Source of the DNA: Jezberella montanilacus | GTDB taxonomy: Bacteria > Pseudomonadota > Gammaproteobacteria > Burkholderiales > Burkholderiaceae_B | Reading direction: 5' to 3' | Length of the DNA: 64,000 nucleotides | Assembly: GCF_003003055.1 (NCBI RefSeq) | Contig: NZ_PVTV01000016.1 | Coordinates: 148,330 to 212,329 of the forward strand | Part shown: piece after piece, positions 7,511 to 15,629 of the stretch | Layout of the letters: every line of letters begins with the position of its first letter | Position numbering within the stretch: position 1 is the stretch's first letter | Made by a program: the position numbers and the translations under genes | The notes under the pieces: generated by a model | What the model was told of the DNA's origin: nothing | The model's input: the letters and a program-made list of their open reading frames with translations, nothing else | Databases searched by the model: none

Positions 7511-9241
7511 TTATTTGTGGTCGAAATGCCACGCACCATCCCAGTCGTCCTTTAATGGCGTCATCAGCAGCTTATTGATTCGCTCGGTCATGGCAATAGA
7601 AGGACCATCATGCGGCGTGACGCTCAATGCTTGGGCAAACAAACTTAGCGCTTCTTGCCAGTGACGCGCTCGATAAGCTGCCAGCCCTTGAGAGTACAGT
7701 CCCCGAAGTTCGGCCTGTTGAAGCGATAACTGCCCGGTTTCTGCCATCGGTTCGAATATCGACTGCGGCTTGGTCTGACCGAGAACGACCACGCTGTCTA
7801 TCTCACGGACTTCGATCGCACCTTTCGCGCCAACGACAGTCGCTTCAGAAATGAGGATGTCGCTGCCATAGGCCTTGTTAACACCTTCAAGTCTCGATGC
7901 CAGATTGACCGTGTCGCCCATGACGGTGTAATTCATCATAATGTCAGAGCCAATACTACCCACTAAGGCTTCACCCGTTGCAATGCCAATCCGAATATCA
8001 AACGCCATCGGCAACTCACGCAAACCTATCAACTCTGGAAATCCCGCACGCATCGGATCCAGTTGTTTGCGCATCTCAAGCGCCGCCAGAGTTGCCAGCC
8101 GGGTCTGGTCCGCTTCAATCACGAACGGGGCGCCCCAATAGGCCATGATGGCATCGCCAATGTATTTGTCGATAACGCCGCCTTGCTGACGAATCGCTTC
8201 CGACATGACCGAGAAATACCGGTTCATGATCTTGACTAGTCCGTTTGGTGTCAGTTGTTCACTGGCGTGTGTGAAACCTTTAACATCGCAAAACATGACG
8301 GTCATGACTCGTCTTTGTCCTTCACGAGCGAGATCAGGGCGATTCATCAATCCTTCGACGATTCGCGGGTCGACATATTTGCCAAAAGTCTCACGCAGGG
8401 ATTCTTTTTCTCGTAGCTGATCCACCATGTGGTTGAACTCGACGGTTAGCCTGCCAATCTCGTCCTGAGATTCGACAACGAGCGGGTGGTCAAGACGCCC
8501 CGCTGCTACAGACCGGGCGCTCTCAAGCAAACGCCTGACCGGTTGCGTTAACTTTCCGCTCACCAGGATCGAGAAAGTCACGCCGATAGCGGCTGCCAAT
8601 AACGTTAAGGCAAACGAGACAATCATGATGTTACGCAGGTCTTGCTTGATCCCCTCAGCATGGTTCACCAGCAGCGCCAGCATGTCAGAGCGAATGGACT
8701 CGAGTTGCTCGTTGAGCTCGGCACGTCCTTTGCGAACCCTCGCCAAGCCTTCTTGAAAAGCAATGGGATTGTCCGTATCGAGGGCAAGCTGAAGGCGACC
8801 AATTTCTTCGTTGAGTTGGCTGCGAGTTTTATCCATTGCCACTTGGATACGAATGTCAATGCGAGCTAGCTTCGCTACATCCTCCTTTGAGACGCCTCTA
8901 TCCAGCAATCCGTTGATGAGCGCCCGGCTCGACGCTGCCTCCTTCTCGGCAGCCTTGCCGGCCCCTTCAAACCGGGCATTTGCCGCATCGTACATTGTCG
9001 TGTCAGCGTTTTTGAGTAATTTTTCGATGATCATGGTTCTAAGGGCAAGCGCGCGTTCAAGTGAACGAATGTTGGTCCGCGCCAAATCACCGTATGCTGG
9101 GATGTAGTTTTCGACGATGTCATCTAAGCGCTCGCCAGTTCGAATCACCAGAAAGGTCGATACGAGCGAAGTACCCGCCATCAGTACGATCAGCATCAAA
9201 GCAATGCCAAGAATCTTTCTTGCAATCGTCATTGTGAACAT
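7511..9241 (-). CDS. Membrane adenylate/guanylate cyclase with HAMP domain
   Basis: A 576-residue class III nucleotide cyclase. A first membrane helix (residues ~9-33) is followed by an all-helical sensor region of ~160 residues, a second helix (~205-230), a HAMP linker (QPVRRLLESARSVAAGRLDHP) and the cyclase domain from about 300. The metal aspartates lie in FCDVKGFT and GDAIMAYWG. Substrate and transition-state residues are seen in IDKYIGD (Lys) and VMGDTVNLASRLEG (Asp, Asn, Arg), the Lys/Asp pair expected for ATP. A short TPR-like tail (LYSQGLAAYRARHWQEALSL) ends the protein. The ATG at 9241 follows GAGAGGG; 9232 is an alternative. Confidence 0.93.
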   Translation of the reverse strand: MFTMTIARKILGIALMLIVLMAGTSLVSTFLVIRTGERLDDIVENYIPAYGDLARTNIRSLERALALRTMIIEKLLKNADTTMYDAANARFEGAGKAAEKEAASSRALINGLLDRGVSKEDVAKLARIDIRIQVAMDKTRSQLNEEIGRLQLALDTDNPIAFQEGLARVRKGRAELNEQLESIRSDMLALLVNHAEGIKQDLRNIMIVSFALTLLAAAIGVTFSILVSGKLTQPVRRLLESARSVAAGRLDHPLVVESQDEIGRLTVEFNHMVDQLREKESLRETFGKYVDPRIVEGLMNRPDLAREGQRRVMTVMFCDVKGFTHASEQLTPNGLVKIMNRYFSVMSEAIRQQGGVIDKYIGDAIMAYWGAPFVIEADQTRLATLAALEMRKQLDPMRAGFPELIGLRELPMAFDIRIGIATGEALVGSIGSDIMMNYTVMGDTVNLASRLEGVNKAYGSDILISEATVVGAKGAIEVREIDSVVVLGQTKPQSIFEPMAETGQLSLQQAELRGLYSQGLAAYRARHWQEALSLFAQALSVTPHDGPSIAMTERINKLLMTPLKDDWDGAWHFDHK

Positions 9242-9480
9242 GCCACCCTCTCGTTTATTTTGTCCGACATGCTAAATAAAGGCAGTCTAGCTGAGGATGC
9301 TTTGACGTTCAACAGCAACGCCAACGTGCAACAGGCCTCGTGCCAAAAGATTAGTTCGGGTTAGGCTCTTTGGCCCTACCCCCTGAGGCTTTATCCGCAA
9401 CATCTACTTACAAATTTATGTTTGATCTTGCCTAAATAAGTCAGTAGAGTTTTAGTTCCGATTACTTTGAGGCGTTGCAG

Positions 9481-9861
9481 ATGGTTCGTTCATATCGTTC
9501 AATACTTAATGCTCGAAGTGAAGTGATTGAGGCCCGCATCGATACTCGAGTGGCTGAGATGAAAGCAGATCTGGAAGCCATGCGGGTAGATCTTCGACGA
9601 AGCGCCGACGACTTCAAGGAAACGGCTACCGAGATTGGTCAAAAAATTACCAACTTAAAGTATATCGTCGTGACGACGGCAGCAGCTTCGGTGATCGGCT
9701 TGTATGCGGCGAACGTTGCGACCATGCAAGCGCTTTTGTCTGCTTACGATTCAGGTAAGGCAATGGCGACGGTGATGGCTCAGACAACAGAACGTATTCA
9801 AAGAACAAGCGAGCGCCTGGATTTGTTAGAAGCGCGTCTTGAAAAAAACTCGACTCGCTAA
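9481..9861 (+). CDS. Small coiled-coil membrane protein of unknown function
   Basis: A 126-residue protein not recognised as a named family. Residues ~8-50 are charged heptad-like helix (ARSEVIEARIDTRVAEMKAD). One membrane segment follows at ~60-80 (YIVVTTAAASVIGLYAANVA), then a second helical stretch rich in Arg/Glu (TERIQRTSERLDLLEARLEK). The architecture resembles small coiled-coil membrane proteins such as the DUF1640/CCDC90 type, but that is a shape resemblance only. It has a plausible ATG at 9481; a TTG two codons earlier is possible. It is divergent from the cyclase and stands alone. Confidence 0.65.
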   Translation: MVRSYRSILNARSEVIEARIDTRVAEMKADLEAMRVDLRRSADDFKETATEIGQKITNLKYIVVTTAAASVIGLYAANVATMQALLSAYDSGKAMATVMAQTTERIQRTSERLDLLEARLEKNSTR

Positions 9862-9899
9862 TAAAAGCGCTGAACAAACATCGAGATAGGCTAATCCGT

Positions 9900-10469
9900 T
9901 TACTTACCTAACAACTGATAAAAAACCGGGTTGTCATCACATTGACCCGCACCGCATTCAAGAACCGTAGACACCAGATTCATGGCTATCAAGCCGACAA
10001 ACAGCCAAGTCACTGCTTTGTTTAAGCCAGTAAAAACAGGCAACTGGATTTTGATGAGATCTTTGTCGTCAACGACAAGCATGAGAGCGACCGATATCAG
10101 GGTAATGACAGAAGCAAGCACGGACCACGTGTAAAAGTGAAGCCCGAGAAACGCTGAACCGTAGCCCGCATCACCTGGCAGAATATGCAAAAACACTTGC
10201 CTGATCCCGATCGCAGCCGTGACAAGGCATCCCAGAATGACCATTGAGTAGTGGGCTCTTTTGATACCCATCTGGACGTTAAATAAAAACCCCATCCCCA
10301 TCAAGATGATGCCGACGCGCTGCAGCAAACAAAGGGGGCAGGGGAGCTCGGACAGGACTAATTGATAATAGAAAGCGACCAGCAAAGAGACACACATCCC
10401 CAGTAGTCCGCATAAGTTAACAAAAACGGTCGTGCCTGATACTGCAATTGACTGGTTTGAATTTGTCAT
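9900..10469 (-). CDS. DsbB-family disulfide bond formation protein
   Basis: A 189-residue membrane thiol oxidase. Four to five hydrophobic helices are seen, and the first periplasmic loop carries Cys44-Pro-Leu-Cys47 (LPCPLCLLQR), the quinone-coupled redox pair. The second DsbB cysteine pair, normally in the loop before helix 4, is missing: that loop reads ILPGDAGYGSAFLGLHFYTW. Instead two cysteines (172 and 177, ECGAGQCDDNP) sit near the C-terminus and may take over that role. It is co-transcribed with the small upstream DUF5993 gene, whose stop is 10 bases from this ATG. It probably reoxidises a DsbA-like partner that is not in this window. Confidence 0.88.
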   Translation of the reverse strand: MTNSNQSIAVSGTTVFVNLCGLLGMCVSLLVAFYYQLVLSELPCPLCLLQRVGIILMGMGFLFNVQMGIKRAHYSMVILGCLVTAAIGIRQVFLHILPGDAGYGSAFLGLHFYTWSVLASVITLISVALMLVVDDKDLIKIQLPVFTGLNKAVTWLFVGLIAMNLVSTVLECGAGQCDDNPVFYQLLGK

Positions 10470-10479
10470 GTTCTAGCTC

Positions 10480-10638
10480 TTAAAAAGACAAGGTCAACGC
10501 GTCTGTTGCATGGTGTTTAAACCAAAGAAGCGTCACGACGAGTAACACAAGCCACAGCGTGTACGCCGGGGTTTTCTTACCGGTCATCGCGCAAAGGGAG
10601 GTGCCGAGTGCAAGAAGAAATGGCAAAAACATGTACAT
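10480..10638 (-). CDS. DUF5993-like 52-residue membrane protein
   Basis: A short gene on the minus strand whose start has a good ribosome-binding site (GGAGACTAGCT then ATG). The product begins MYMFLPFLLALGTSLCAMTG and continues with KKTPAYTLWLVLLVVTLLWF and a polar tail; it has two hydrophobic helices joined by a Gly-Lys-Lys turn. Small proteins of this pattern are encoded directly before DsbB-like genes in other proteobacteria (DUF5993). Here the gap to the dsbB-like ATG is 10 bases, so the two are surely co-expressed. The role is unknown; it may be an accessory subunit of the oxidase. Confidence 0.8.
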   Translation of the reverse strand: MYMFLPFLLALGTSLCAMTGKKTPAYTLWLVLLVVTLLWFKHHATDALTLSF

Positions 10639-10778
10639 AGCTAGTCTCCGTTATCTGGCTTTGTTCGATATTACACGCGTGAACATGCTCAAAAAGACAA
10701 AAAAATTGTAACCAAACGGGATACTCTCACGAATAGCAGTGAGTCAGTATGAATAACCAGCTACCAAATGAGGCAGCG

Positions 10779-11237
10779 ATGAAGAAACAGATCATGAAGT
10801 GGGTGGGATTGCTAGCACTGGTTATCGGGCAAGGCAGCGTGCCGGTTTGGGCTAAAGATGCAGCGATTTACACCGCCGTTTTTAGTAAAACTGCGGTGAG
10901 TGGCTACGATACTGTGGCTTATTTCACCGAGGGTAAACCCGTGAAAGGCGATCCTGCGATCACTGCAAACTATCAGGGCGCAGAGTGGCGCTTTGCAAAC
11001 ACGGCCAACCGCGATAAGTTTAGTGCTCAGCCTGACAAGTATGCGCCGCAGTATGGAGGCTATTGCGCTTGGGCAGTATCTCAAGGTAATACCGCTTCTG
11101 CTGACCCGCAGCGCTGGACAATCGTCAAAGATAAGCTTTATCTTAATTATGACGAAGCGGTACAAAAGAAGTGGGAGGTCAATATCCCCGACTTCATCCA
11201 GCAGGCAGATAAGAATTGGCCCAAAGTTCTAGAGTAA
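10779..11237 (+). CDS. Exported YHS-domain protein
   Basis: About 152 residues with a signal peptide (MKKQIMKWVGLLALVIGQGSVPVWA). The start at 10779 is preferred over the ATG at 10749 because a GAGG lies upstream and the signal peptide then begins normally. The mature part is a YHS-like domain: SGYDTVAYFTEGKPVKGD, then FANTANRDKFSAQPDKYAPQ and GGYCAWAVSQG. The Cys in GGYCAW is the position that is selenocysteine in some relatives. Family members often lie beside DoxX-like membrane genes, as here. It is thought to bind metal or take part in redox chemistry, but the function is unproven. Confidence 0.85.
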   Translation: MKKQIMKWVGLLALVIGQGSVPVWAKDAAIYTAVFSKTAVSGYDTVAYFTEGKPVKGDPAITANYQGAEWRFANTANRDKFSAQPDKYAPQYGGYCAWAVSQGNTASADPQRWTIVKDKLYLNYDEAVQKKWEVNIPDFIQQADKNWPKVLE

Positions 11238-11260
11238 TCACAGAAAAAAAGGGGTTCACC

Positions 11261-11752
11261 ATGCAAAGCTCACGTAATCAAAAAATAACGCTCTGGCTGC
11301 TGAGTATTTTTGTCATTGTCATTTTTGTTCAGTCTTTGTTTTTCAAATTCACGGATTCGCCTGAAACGCAATATATCTTCGGTACCCTGGATAAGTGGGG
11401 GGCGAGCTTAGGCTTCCCAGGGTTGTTTGGGCACTCGGGTATTTTCAGTCAGTACGTGGTTGGCACAGGTGAATTAATCGCGTCCAGTTTGTTGTTCATT
11501 GGATTGATTACCAAAAAGTCTCTTGTTCACGCAATTGCTGCCTTGATTTCGCTTGGGGTGATCAGCGGTGCGATATTTTTTCACTTATTTACACCGCTTG
11601 GCGTCCAGGTTCTCAATACCGATGGCACCTATGATGGTGGCGAACTGTTTAGTCTTGCTTGCGGGGTATGGATCTCGTCTGCCTTCATTTTATTTTTGCG
11701 TCGAGACACGATCTTGATGGCAGTGCGTCAATTCGCCCAACCTGCGCGTTAA
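11261..11752 (+). CDS. DoxX-like small membrane protein
   Basis: A 163-residue integral membrane protein with about four hydrophobic helices, the first at residues ~10-28 and others near VVGTGELIASSLLFIGLI, AIAALISLGVISGAIFFHLF and SLACGVWISSAFILFLRR. The Gly-Glu in the second helix and the FxKFTDSPE loop after helix 1 resemble the DoxX/DUF417 group. The start at 11261 follows AAAGGGG; a TTG-initiated extension overlapping the YHS gene is rejected. It follows the YHS gene by 23 bases and is probably co-transcribed. No enzymatic residues are evident. Confidence 0.7.
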   Translation: MQSSRNQKITLWLLSIFVIVIFVQSLFFKFTDSPETQYIFGTLDKWGASLGFPGLFGHSGIFSQYVVGTGELIASSLLFIGLITKKSLVHAIAALISLGVISGAIFFHLFTPLGVQVLNTDGTYDGGELFSLACGVWISSAFILFLRRDTILMAVRQFAQPAR

Positions 11753-11763
11753 TTGTTCAGGTC

Positions 11764-12621
11764 ATGAACCGGTCAACCATATTTTCTGTTTGCAAAAAAA
11801 TGCTTGCCAGATCTTTTACTGCTATGACTGTCATATTGGCTGCCTCGGGTTGCTCAAATCAAGGTCCGAACATCCCCAAGACCAACCTTGAGCATTTACG
11901 ACAATTCAAGATGACCGGTGAACCCTTAAAGCGACAAATCAGCTACTTACAGTCGGCGCAGATTCAAGGCATACCAGTCATTTACGTTCATGGCACGCCA
12001 GGTTCGGCACAGGCTTGGGTCAACTACGTCGAGCGACCCGTTGAGCGCTCCTATTCGATTGCGCTCGATCGGCCGGGTTTTGGCCAGAGTACCCCTTCAC
12101 TTGCTGTGACGAGTTTGCATGAGCAAGCCGCCGCAGTGTTAGCGCTGATGCCTGCTGACGGGCTGCCAGTGATTTTGGTTGGCCACTCGCTCGGCGGCCC
12201 AGTCGTTGCTCAAGTAGCAGCCGAACATCCTGAGCGGGTCAGGGCGCTCGTTCTGTTGGCAGCTTCGCTTGATCCGGGTCTTGAAGAGATCCACCCCTTG
12301 CAGCCCCTGGGCAAGTATTGGCCGATTAGCGCTTTACTGCCCGATAAGCTGAGAAACTCAAATGATGAATTGATGGATCTGAAGACCCATTTGCTGACAC
12401 TTGAGCCCATGCTCAAAAACATCACTGCACCCGTCGTCATCGTTCATGGCACAAAAGACAATCTGGTGCCGTTTGAAAACGTCGCCTTCATGCAGGCGAA
12501 ACTGAGTCACGTCAAGTGCCTGAAAACAGTCGTGCTTGAAAACCAGAATCATTTTTTGCCCTGGAATTCCGAAGCTGTTGTCCGCGACGCCATTGCTTGG
12601 GCGATTGAGCCCACATGCTGA
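11764..12621 (+). CDS. Alpha/beta-hydrolase, probable lipoprotein
   Basis: A 285-residue hydrolase. The N-terminus has a hydrophobic segment ending in ILAASGC, a plausible lipobox, so it may be lipid-anchored. Catalytic features are the oxyanion region YVHGTPGS, the DRPGFGQS strand, the nucleophile elbow GHSLGG, an acid candidate in VHGTKDNLVP and the His in NQNHFLPW. The substrate cannot be told. Its stop overlaps the DedA start (ATG at 12615), making it the first of four overlapping or closely packed genes through 14870. A longer frame beginning at 11659 inside the previous gene is rejected because the signal segment begins at 11764. Confidence 0.85.
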   Translation: MNRSTIFSVCKKMLARSFTAMTVILAASGCSNQGPNIPKTNLEHLRQFKMTGEPLKRQISYLQSAQIQGIPVIYVHGTPGSAQAWVNYVERPVERSYSIALDRPGFGQSTPSLAVTSLHEQAAAVLALMPADGLPVILVGHSLGGPVVAQVAAEHPERVRALVLLAASLDPGLEEIHPLQPLGKYWPISALLPDKLRNSNDELMDLKTHLLTLEPMLKNITAPVVIVHGTKDNLVPFENVAFMQAKLSHVKCLKTVVLENQNHFLPWNSEAVVRDAIAWAIEPTC

Positions 12622-13199
12622 CGGCTGCGCTAAACGGAATGGCCGAGCCTTGGTTCATGGTGCTGGCCTTGATTTTGACGACGTTTCTGGTCGAGGACGT
12701 TGCGATTGCAGCTGGGGTGTCTTTATCCACACAAGCCTCGCTCAGTTGGGGTTTATCATTTGCGGCAGTGGCTTTCGGTATTGCCTTGGGTGATTTGCTG
12801 CTGTATGGCGTCGGGGTGTTGGCACGTCGTGTTAAGTGGCTCGAGCGACGCTATATCCGGTCAGAGTCCTTGGCTGGGCTTACCGATAAGCTTCACAATC
12901 ACTTGCTGAGCGCGGTGTTCCTCGCGCGCGTGATCCCCGGTTTGCGCTTGCTGACTTACACAGCATGCGGCTTCACCAAGGCATCCCTAATGCCTTTCAC
13001 CTTAATGGTCGGTCTAGCAGTCTTGCTTTGGACAGCTTGTTTGTATTGGTTGAGCATTGCAGCGGGTGATGCCTTGGCATCGTTTTTGGGGATCCCTAAA
13101 GGTCTTGCCGTCACGTTGCCGATCTTAGCGATTGCACTTGCCGTACCCGTATTGAGACGGCTGAAAAGCCTTTTAAGGATGGAAGTCAGCGATGAATGA
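12615..13199 (+). CDS. DedA-family (VTT domain) membrane protein
   Basis: A 194-residue DedA-type protein. The hallmark amphipathic/re-entrant segment is seen as AVFLARVIPGLRLLTYTACG (F-x-A-R-x-I-P-G-x-R, then Gly), preceded by the GIALGDLLLYGVGVLARR helix and followed by two hydrophobic helices. Some DedA members flip undecaprenyl phosphate or phosphatidylethanolamine. It overlaps the hydrolase stop upstream and the ATP-grasp start downstream (8 bases), so the three are translationally coupled. The coupling to an ATP-grasp ligase suggests handling of a lipid-linked or envelope substrate (inference). Confidence 0.88.
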   Translation: MLTAALNGMAEPWFMVLALILTTFLVEDVAIAAGVSLSTQASLSWGLSFAAVAFGIALGDLLLYGVGVLARRVKWLERRYIRSESLAGLTDKLHNHLLSAVFLARVIPGLRLLTYTACGFTKASLMPFTLMVGLAVLLWTACLYWLSIAAGDALASFLGIPKGLAVTLPILAIALAVPVLRRLKSLLRMEVSDE

Positions 13200-14322
13200 C
13201 CTTGTATCCCGCCAAGCAAAACCTCATGAGGGCATGCCTGCGTTCGATGGGGAGGGTGAGCCACTGAGTTTCTTTGAATTTTGGCCGATGTGGGCATTCT
13301 ATCCCCCGGTGTTTGCCTATGCGTTTTATCTGATGTTGCGTTATCGAGGCCCCTTGTTGCCGACGGTTGCTAATCCATCGTTTCCGGGTGGCGGCTTTGT
13401 GGGTGAGTCAAAGGCAGATATTCTCAAGCTCGCCGTGCAACATGTACCCGACTGGGTAGCTGACTTTTTTGCTGTCGAGCGTCCTGATTTCAAAGATGAA
13501 CATGAATTGCTGGCGTTCATGCAAAACATACTGGAGACGATGAAGCAGAAGGGGTTGACGTTCCCGGTAGTGGCAAAACCCGATATGGGATGCCGAGGTG
13601 TCGGTGTGAAACTGCTACGCGCTGAAGCTGATCTGGTGAGCTATCTACAGAAATTCCCAGCGACTGCTAGTTTTTTGATTCAACGCTTTGTTGACCTTGA
13701 AGGTGAAGCGGGTGTTTTCTACTGTCGTTTGCCTGGCCAAAGCAAAGGGCGCTTGATCTCACTGACCTTGAAATATTTTCCCTATGTCACGGGGGATGGG
13801 GTTCGTACTTTGCGCGAACTGATCTTGGCGGACAGACGCGCCGGTCAGCTCACCAGGCTTTATTTCCATCGTCATCTGGAGCGACTGGATACGATCCCGG
13901 CGAAAGGTGAAGCGATTCGGCTGGCGTTTGCAGGCAGTCACAGCAGGGGCGCGATCTTTCGAAACGGTACCGATCTGATCACACCCAAGATGGTCGAACG
14001 CTTTGATGAGATATCGCAACAGTTGCCTGAATTCTATTTTGGTCGTTACGACATCCGCTTTGCTGACTTCAAGAAGGTGCAAGCTGGTGAAGATTTCACG
14101 ATCGTCGAGGTCAACGGTGCGGGCGCTGAAAGTACTCACATTTGGGATCGCAAAACCACTTTGCTCAAGGCATGGCGTGACCTAATGACGCAATATCGCT
14201 GGTTGTTTCAAATTGGCTACGCCAATCGAAAACGTGGGTTTAAGCCAGTGACGATCAAGGCCTTTTTTGCAGGCTATCGACGCGAAAAAGAATTGACACC
14301 ACGCTATCCTGCGACGGATTGA
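13192..14322 (+). CDS. ATP-grasp enzyme related to D-alanine-D-alanine ligases
   Basis: A 376-residue protein. After an N-terminal ~60-residue region with a hydrophobic patch (FWPMWAFYPPVFAYAFYLML), an ATP-grasp domain spans about 85-330. The nucleotide loop is at VVAKPDMGCRGVGVKLL, the hinge at FLIQRFVD, and the metal-binding end at FTIVEVNGAGAE. It differs from true Ddl in lacking the N-terminal Ddl Rossmann-type lobe, so the ligated substrates are unknown. It starts inside the DedA gene (ATGAATGA overlap) and is followed 11 bases later by a DinB-like gene. It is probably a carboxylate-amine ligase acting on a small molecule or envelope component. Confidence 0.8.
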   Translation: MNDLVSRQAKPHEGMPAFDGEGEPLSFFEFWPMWAFYPPVFAYAFYLMLRYRGPLLPTVANPSFPGGGFVGESKADILKLAVQHVPDWVADFFAVERPDFKDEHELLAFMQNILETMKQKGLTFPVVAKPDMGCRGVGVKLLRAEADLVSYLQKFPATASFLIQRFVDLEGEAGVFYCRLPGQSKGRLISLTLKYFPYVTGDGVRTLRELILADRRAGQLTRLYFHRHLERLDTIPAKGEAIRLAFAGSHSRGAIFRNGTDLITPKMVERFDEISQQLPEFYFGRYDIRFADFKKVQAGEDFTIVEVNGAGAESTHIWDRKTTLLKAWRDLMTQYRWLFQIGYANRKRGFKPVTIKAFFAGYRREKELTPRYPATD

Positions 14323-14333
14323 GGGGCCAGCGC

Positions 14334-14870
14334 ATGAGCAAAAATGCTGAGGTCAGTGAGCTTTGCACCTACAACATTGAGTTGCTTAAGCAGATGTCTG
14401 GTGTGATTGACTTGTTGCAACAACAAGCATCAGAGACTTTTAATTATGCGCAAGCGGTCGGGCCTCACTTAAGGCATGTCATTGAGCATTACTCAGCACT
14501 ACTCAATACAGTGCAGCAGGAGGGGCGATGTATTGACTATGATGCCCGCGAGCGCAATCTGGCTATTCAAAATGTACCGGTCGTTACCCTCGCAAAAATC
14601 CAGAATCTCATTGATCAATTTGAAGCCTTGGCTGCTGAGCCAGAACTGCAGCCGGATCAGCCGCTACAAACGCGTTTAAGGTCTGGTCTTGCTGGTGAGC
14701 GTGAGTTCATCGTCAGTACAACCCTGGCACGAGAGCTGTTATTTTTAGCCTCTCATGCCGTGCACCACTTTGCTTTAGTTGGCCACTATTGCAACGACGC
14801 AGTGGTTGAATTGGGACATGATTTTGGTAAGGCGCCGTCAACGATCGCTTTTGAGCGGGGCGAATATTAA
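14334..14870 (+). CDS. DinB-like four-helix protein
   Basis: A 178-residue protein of predicted all-helical DinB/YfiT type. Potential metal ligands cluster as H45, H48 and H52 (PHLRHVIEHY) and H141, H144 and H145 (SHAVHHFALVGHY), the usual spacing for the three-His site of the superfamily. The start at 14334 follows GAGGGG; a TTG at 14319 overlapping the ATP-grasp stop is less likely. DinB-like proteins include thiol-dependent transferases that use bacillithiol or mycothiol, but the substrate here is not deducible. It is the last gene of the set that begins at 11764. Confidence 0.75.
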   Translation: MSKNAEVSELCTYNIELLKQMSGVIDLLQQQASETFNYAQAVGPHLRHVIEHYSALLNTVQQEGRCIDYDARERNLAIQNVPVVTLAKIQNLIDQFEALAAEPELQPDQPLQTRLRSGLAGEREFIVSTTLARELLFLASHAVHHFALVGHYCNDAVVELGHDFGKAPSTIAFERGEY

Positions 14871-14943
14871 CTAGCGCCGGATTAACACTAGTGGCCTATT
14901 CAGGAAAACCCCTAGACGATTAGTCACCCTAAATTTAGTAGAC

Positions 14944-14960
14944 CGGTTTATGCTAAACCG
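14944..14960. promoter_or_regulatory. TetR operator candidate abutting the tetR start codon
   Basis: A perfect 7-base inverted repeat, CGGTTTA (14944-14950) and TAAACCG (14954-14960), separated by TGC, ends on the base before the ATG. It sits where a ribosome-binding site would be, and a second 10-base palindrome CTAAATTTAG lies just upstream. Autoregulation by the adjacent TetR protein is likely. Confidence 0.6.
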
Positions 14961-15629
14961 ATGACCTACACCGCTACTTCTTCAAATTTGGAAGTCAAAA
15001 CAAAAGAGCCTTTGCTTCGGTCCGAGCGCAGAGAGCAGAGTTTGTCTCGACTAATCCGCGCAGGGACAGAAATGCTGTGCGAGCAAAGCTACGCGTCGAT
15101 GGGCGTCGAGCACGTTCTTCAACGAGCTGGGCTCTCGAAAGGTTCTTTCTATCATTTCTTTTCGAGTAAAGAGCAATTCGGACTGGAAGTGATCAGTTAC
15201 TACGCTGAGTACTACAACCGCAAGCTCGATCGTGTCCTGGGCCAGACAGAATGCTCTCCGCTTGAAGCGCTGAACTTGTATGTGCAAGAGGGGATTGAGG
15301 GGGTCGAGCGGTTTGAGTTTCGTCGAGGATGCCTAGTCGGCAATCTGAGCCAGGAGCTTGGCGCCAGCCAGTCTTTATTCAGAAACGCGCTAGAACAAAT
15401 ATTCAAAACCTGGCAGAACAAAATAGCTGATTGCCTACAGCGTGCGATCGAAGTGGGTGAAATAGACGCAAGCGCCGACGTACAAGCATTTGCCGAGTTT
15501 TTTTGGTCTGGCTGGGAGGGTGCCTTGATTCGCGCGAAACTTTTGCAGTCTTCTGCTCCGATCACGAGATTTACAGAGCAATTTTTCAAGGTACTGCCGA
15601 GAATCGTTCAGAAAAGAAATAAAAAATGA
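14961..15629 (+). CDS. TetR-family transcriptional regulator
   Basis: A 222-residue regulator. The N-terminal HTH spans about 25-75 (SLSRLIRAGTEMLCEQSYAS, then VLQRAGLSKGSFYHFFSSKE, the strongest TetR signature). The C-terminal ligand domain carries RRGCLVGNLSQELG, a motif of the AcuR/NemR-like branch. The ATG at 14961 has no Shine-Dalgarno sequence, since the operator fills that space, so translation may be leaderless or weak. Its stop overlaps the acyl-CoA synthetase start (ATGA), and it probably controls the catabolic and transport genes to 24043. Confidence 0.9.
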   Translation: MTYTATSSNLEVKTKEPLLRSERREQSLSRLIRAGTEMLCEQSYASMGVEHVLQRAGLSKGSFYHFFSSKEQFGLEVISYYAEYYNRKLDRVLGQTECSPLEALNLYVQEGIEGVERFEFRRGCLVGNLSQELGASQSLFRNALEQIFKTWQNKIADCLQRAIEVGEIDASADVQAFAEFFWSGWEGALIRAKLLQSSAPITRFTEQFFKVLPRIVQKRNKK

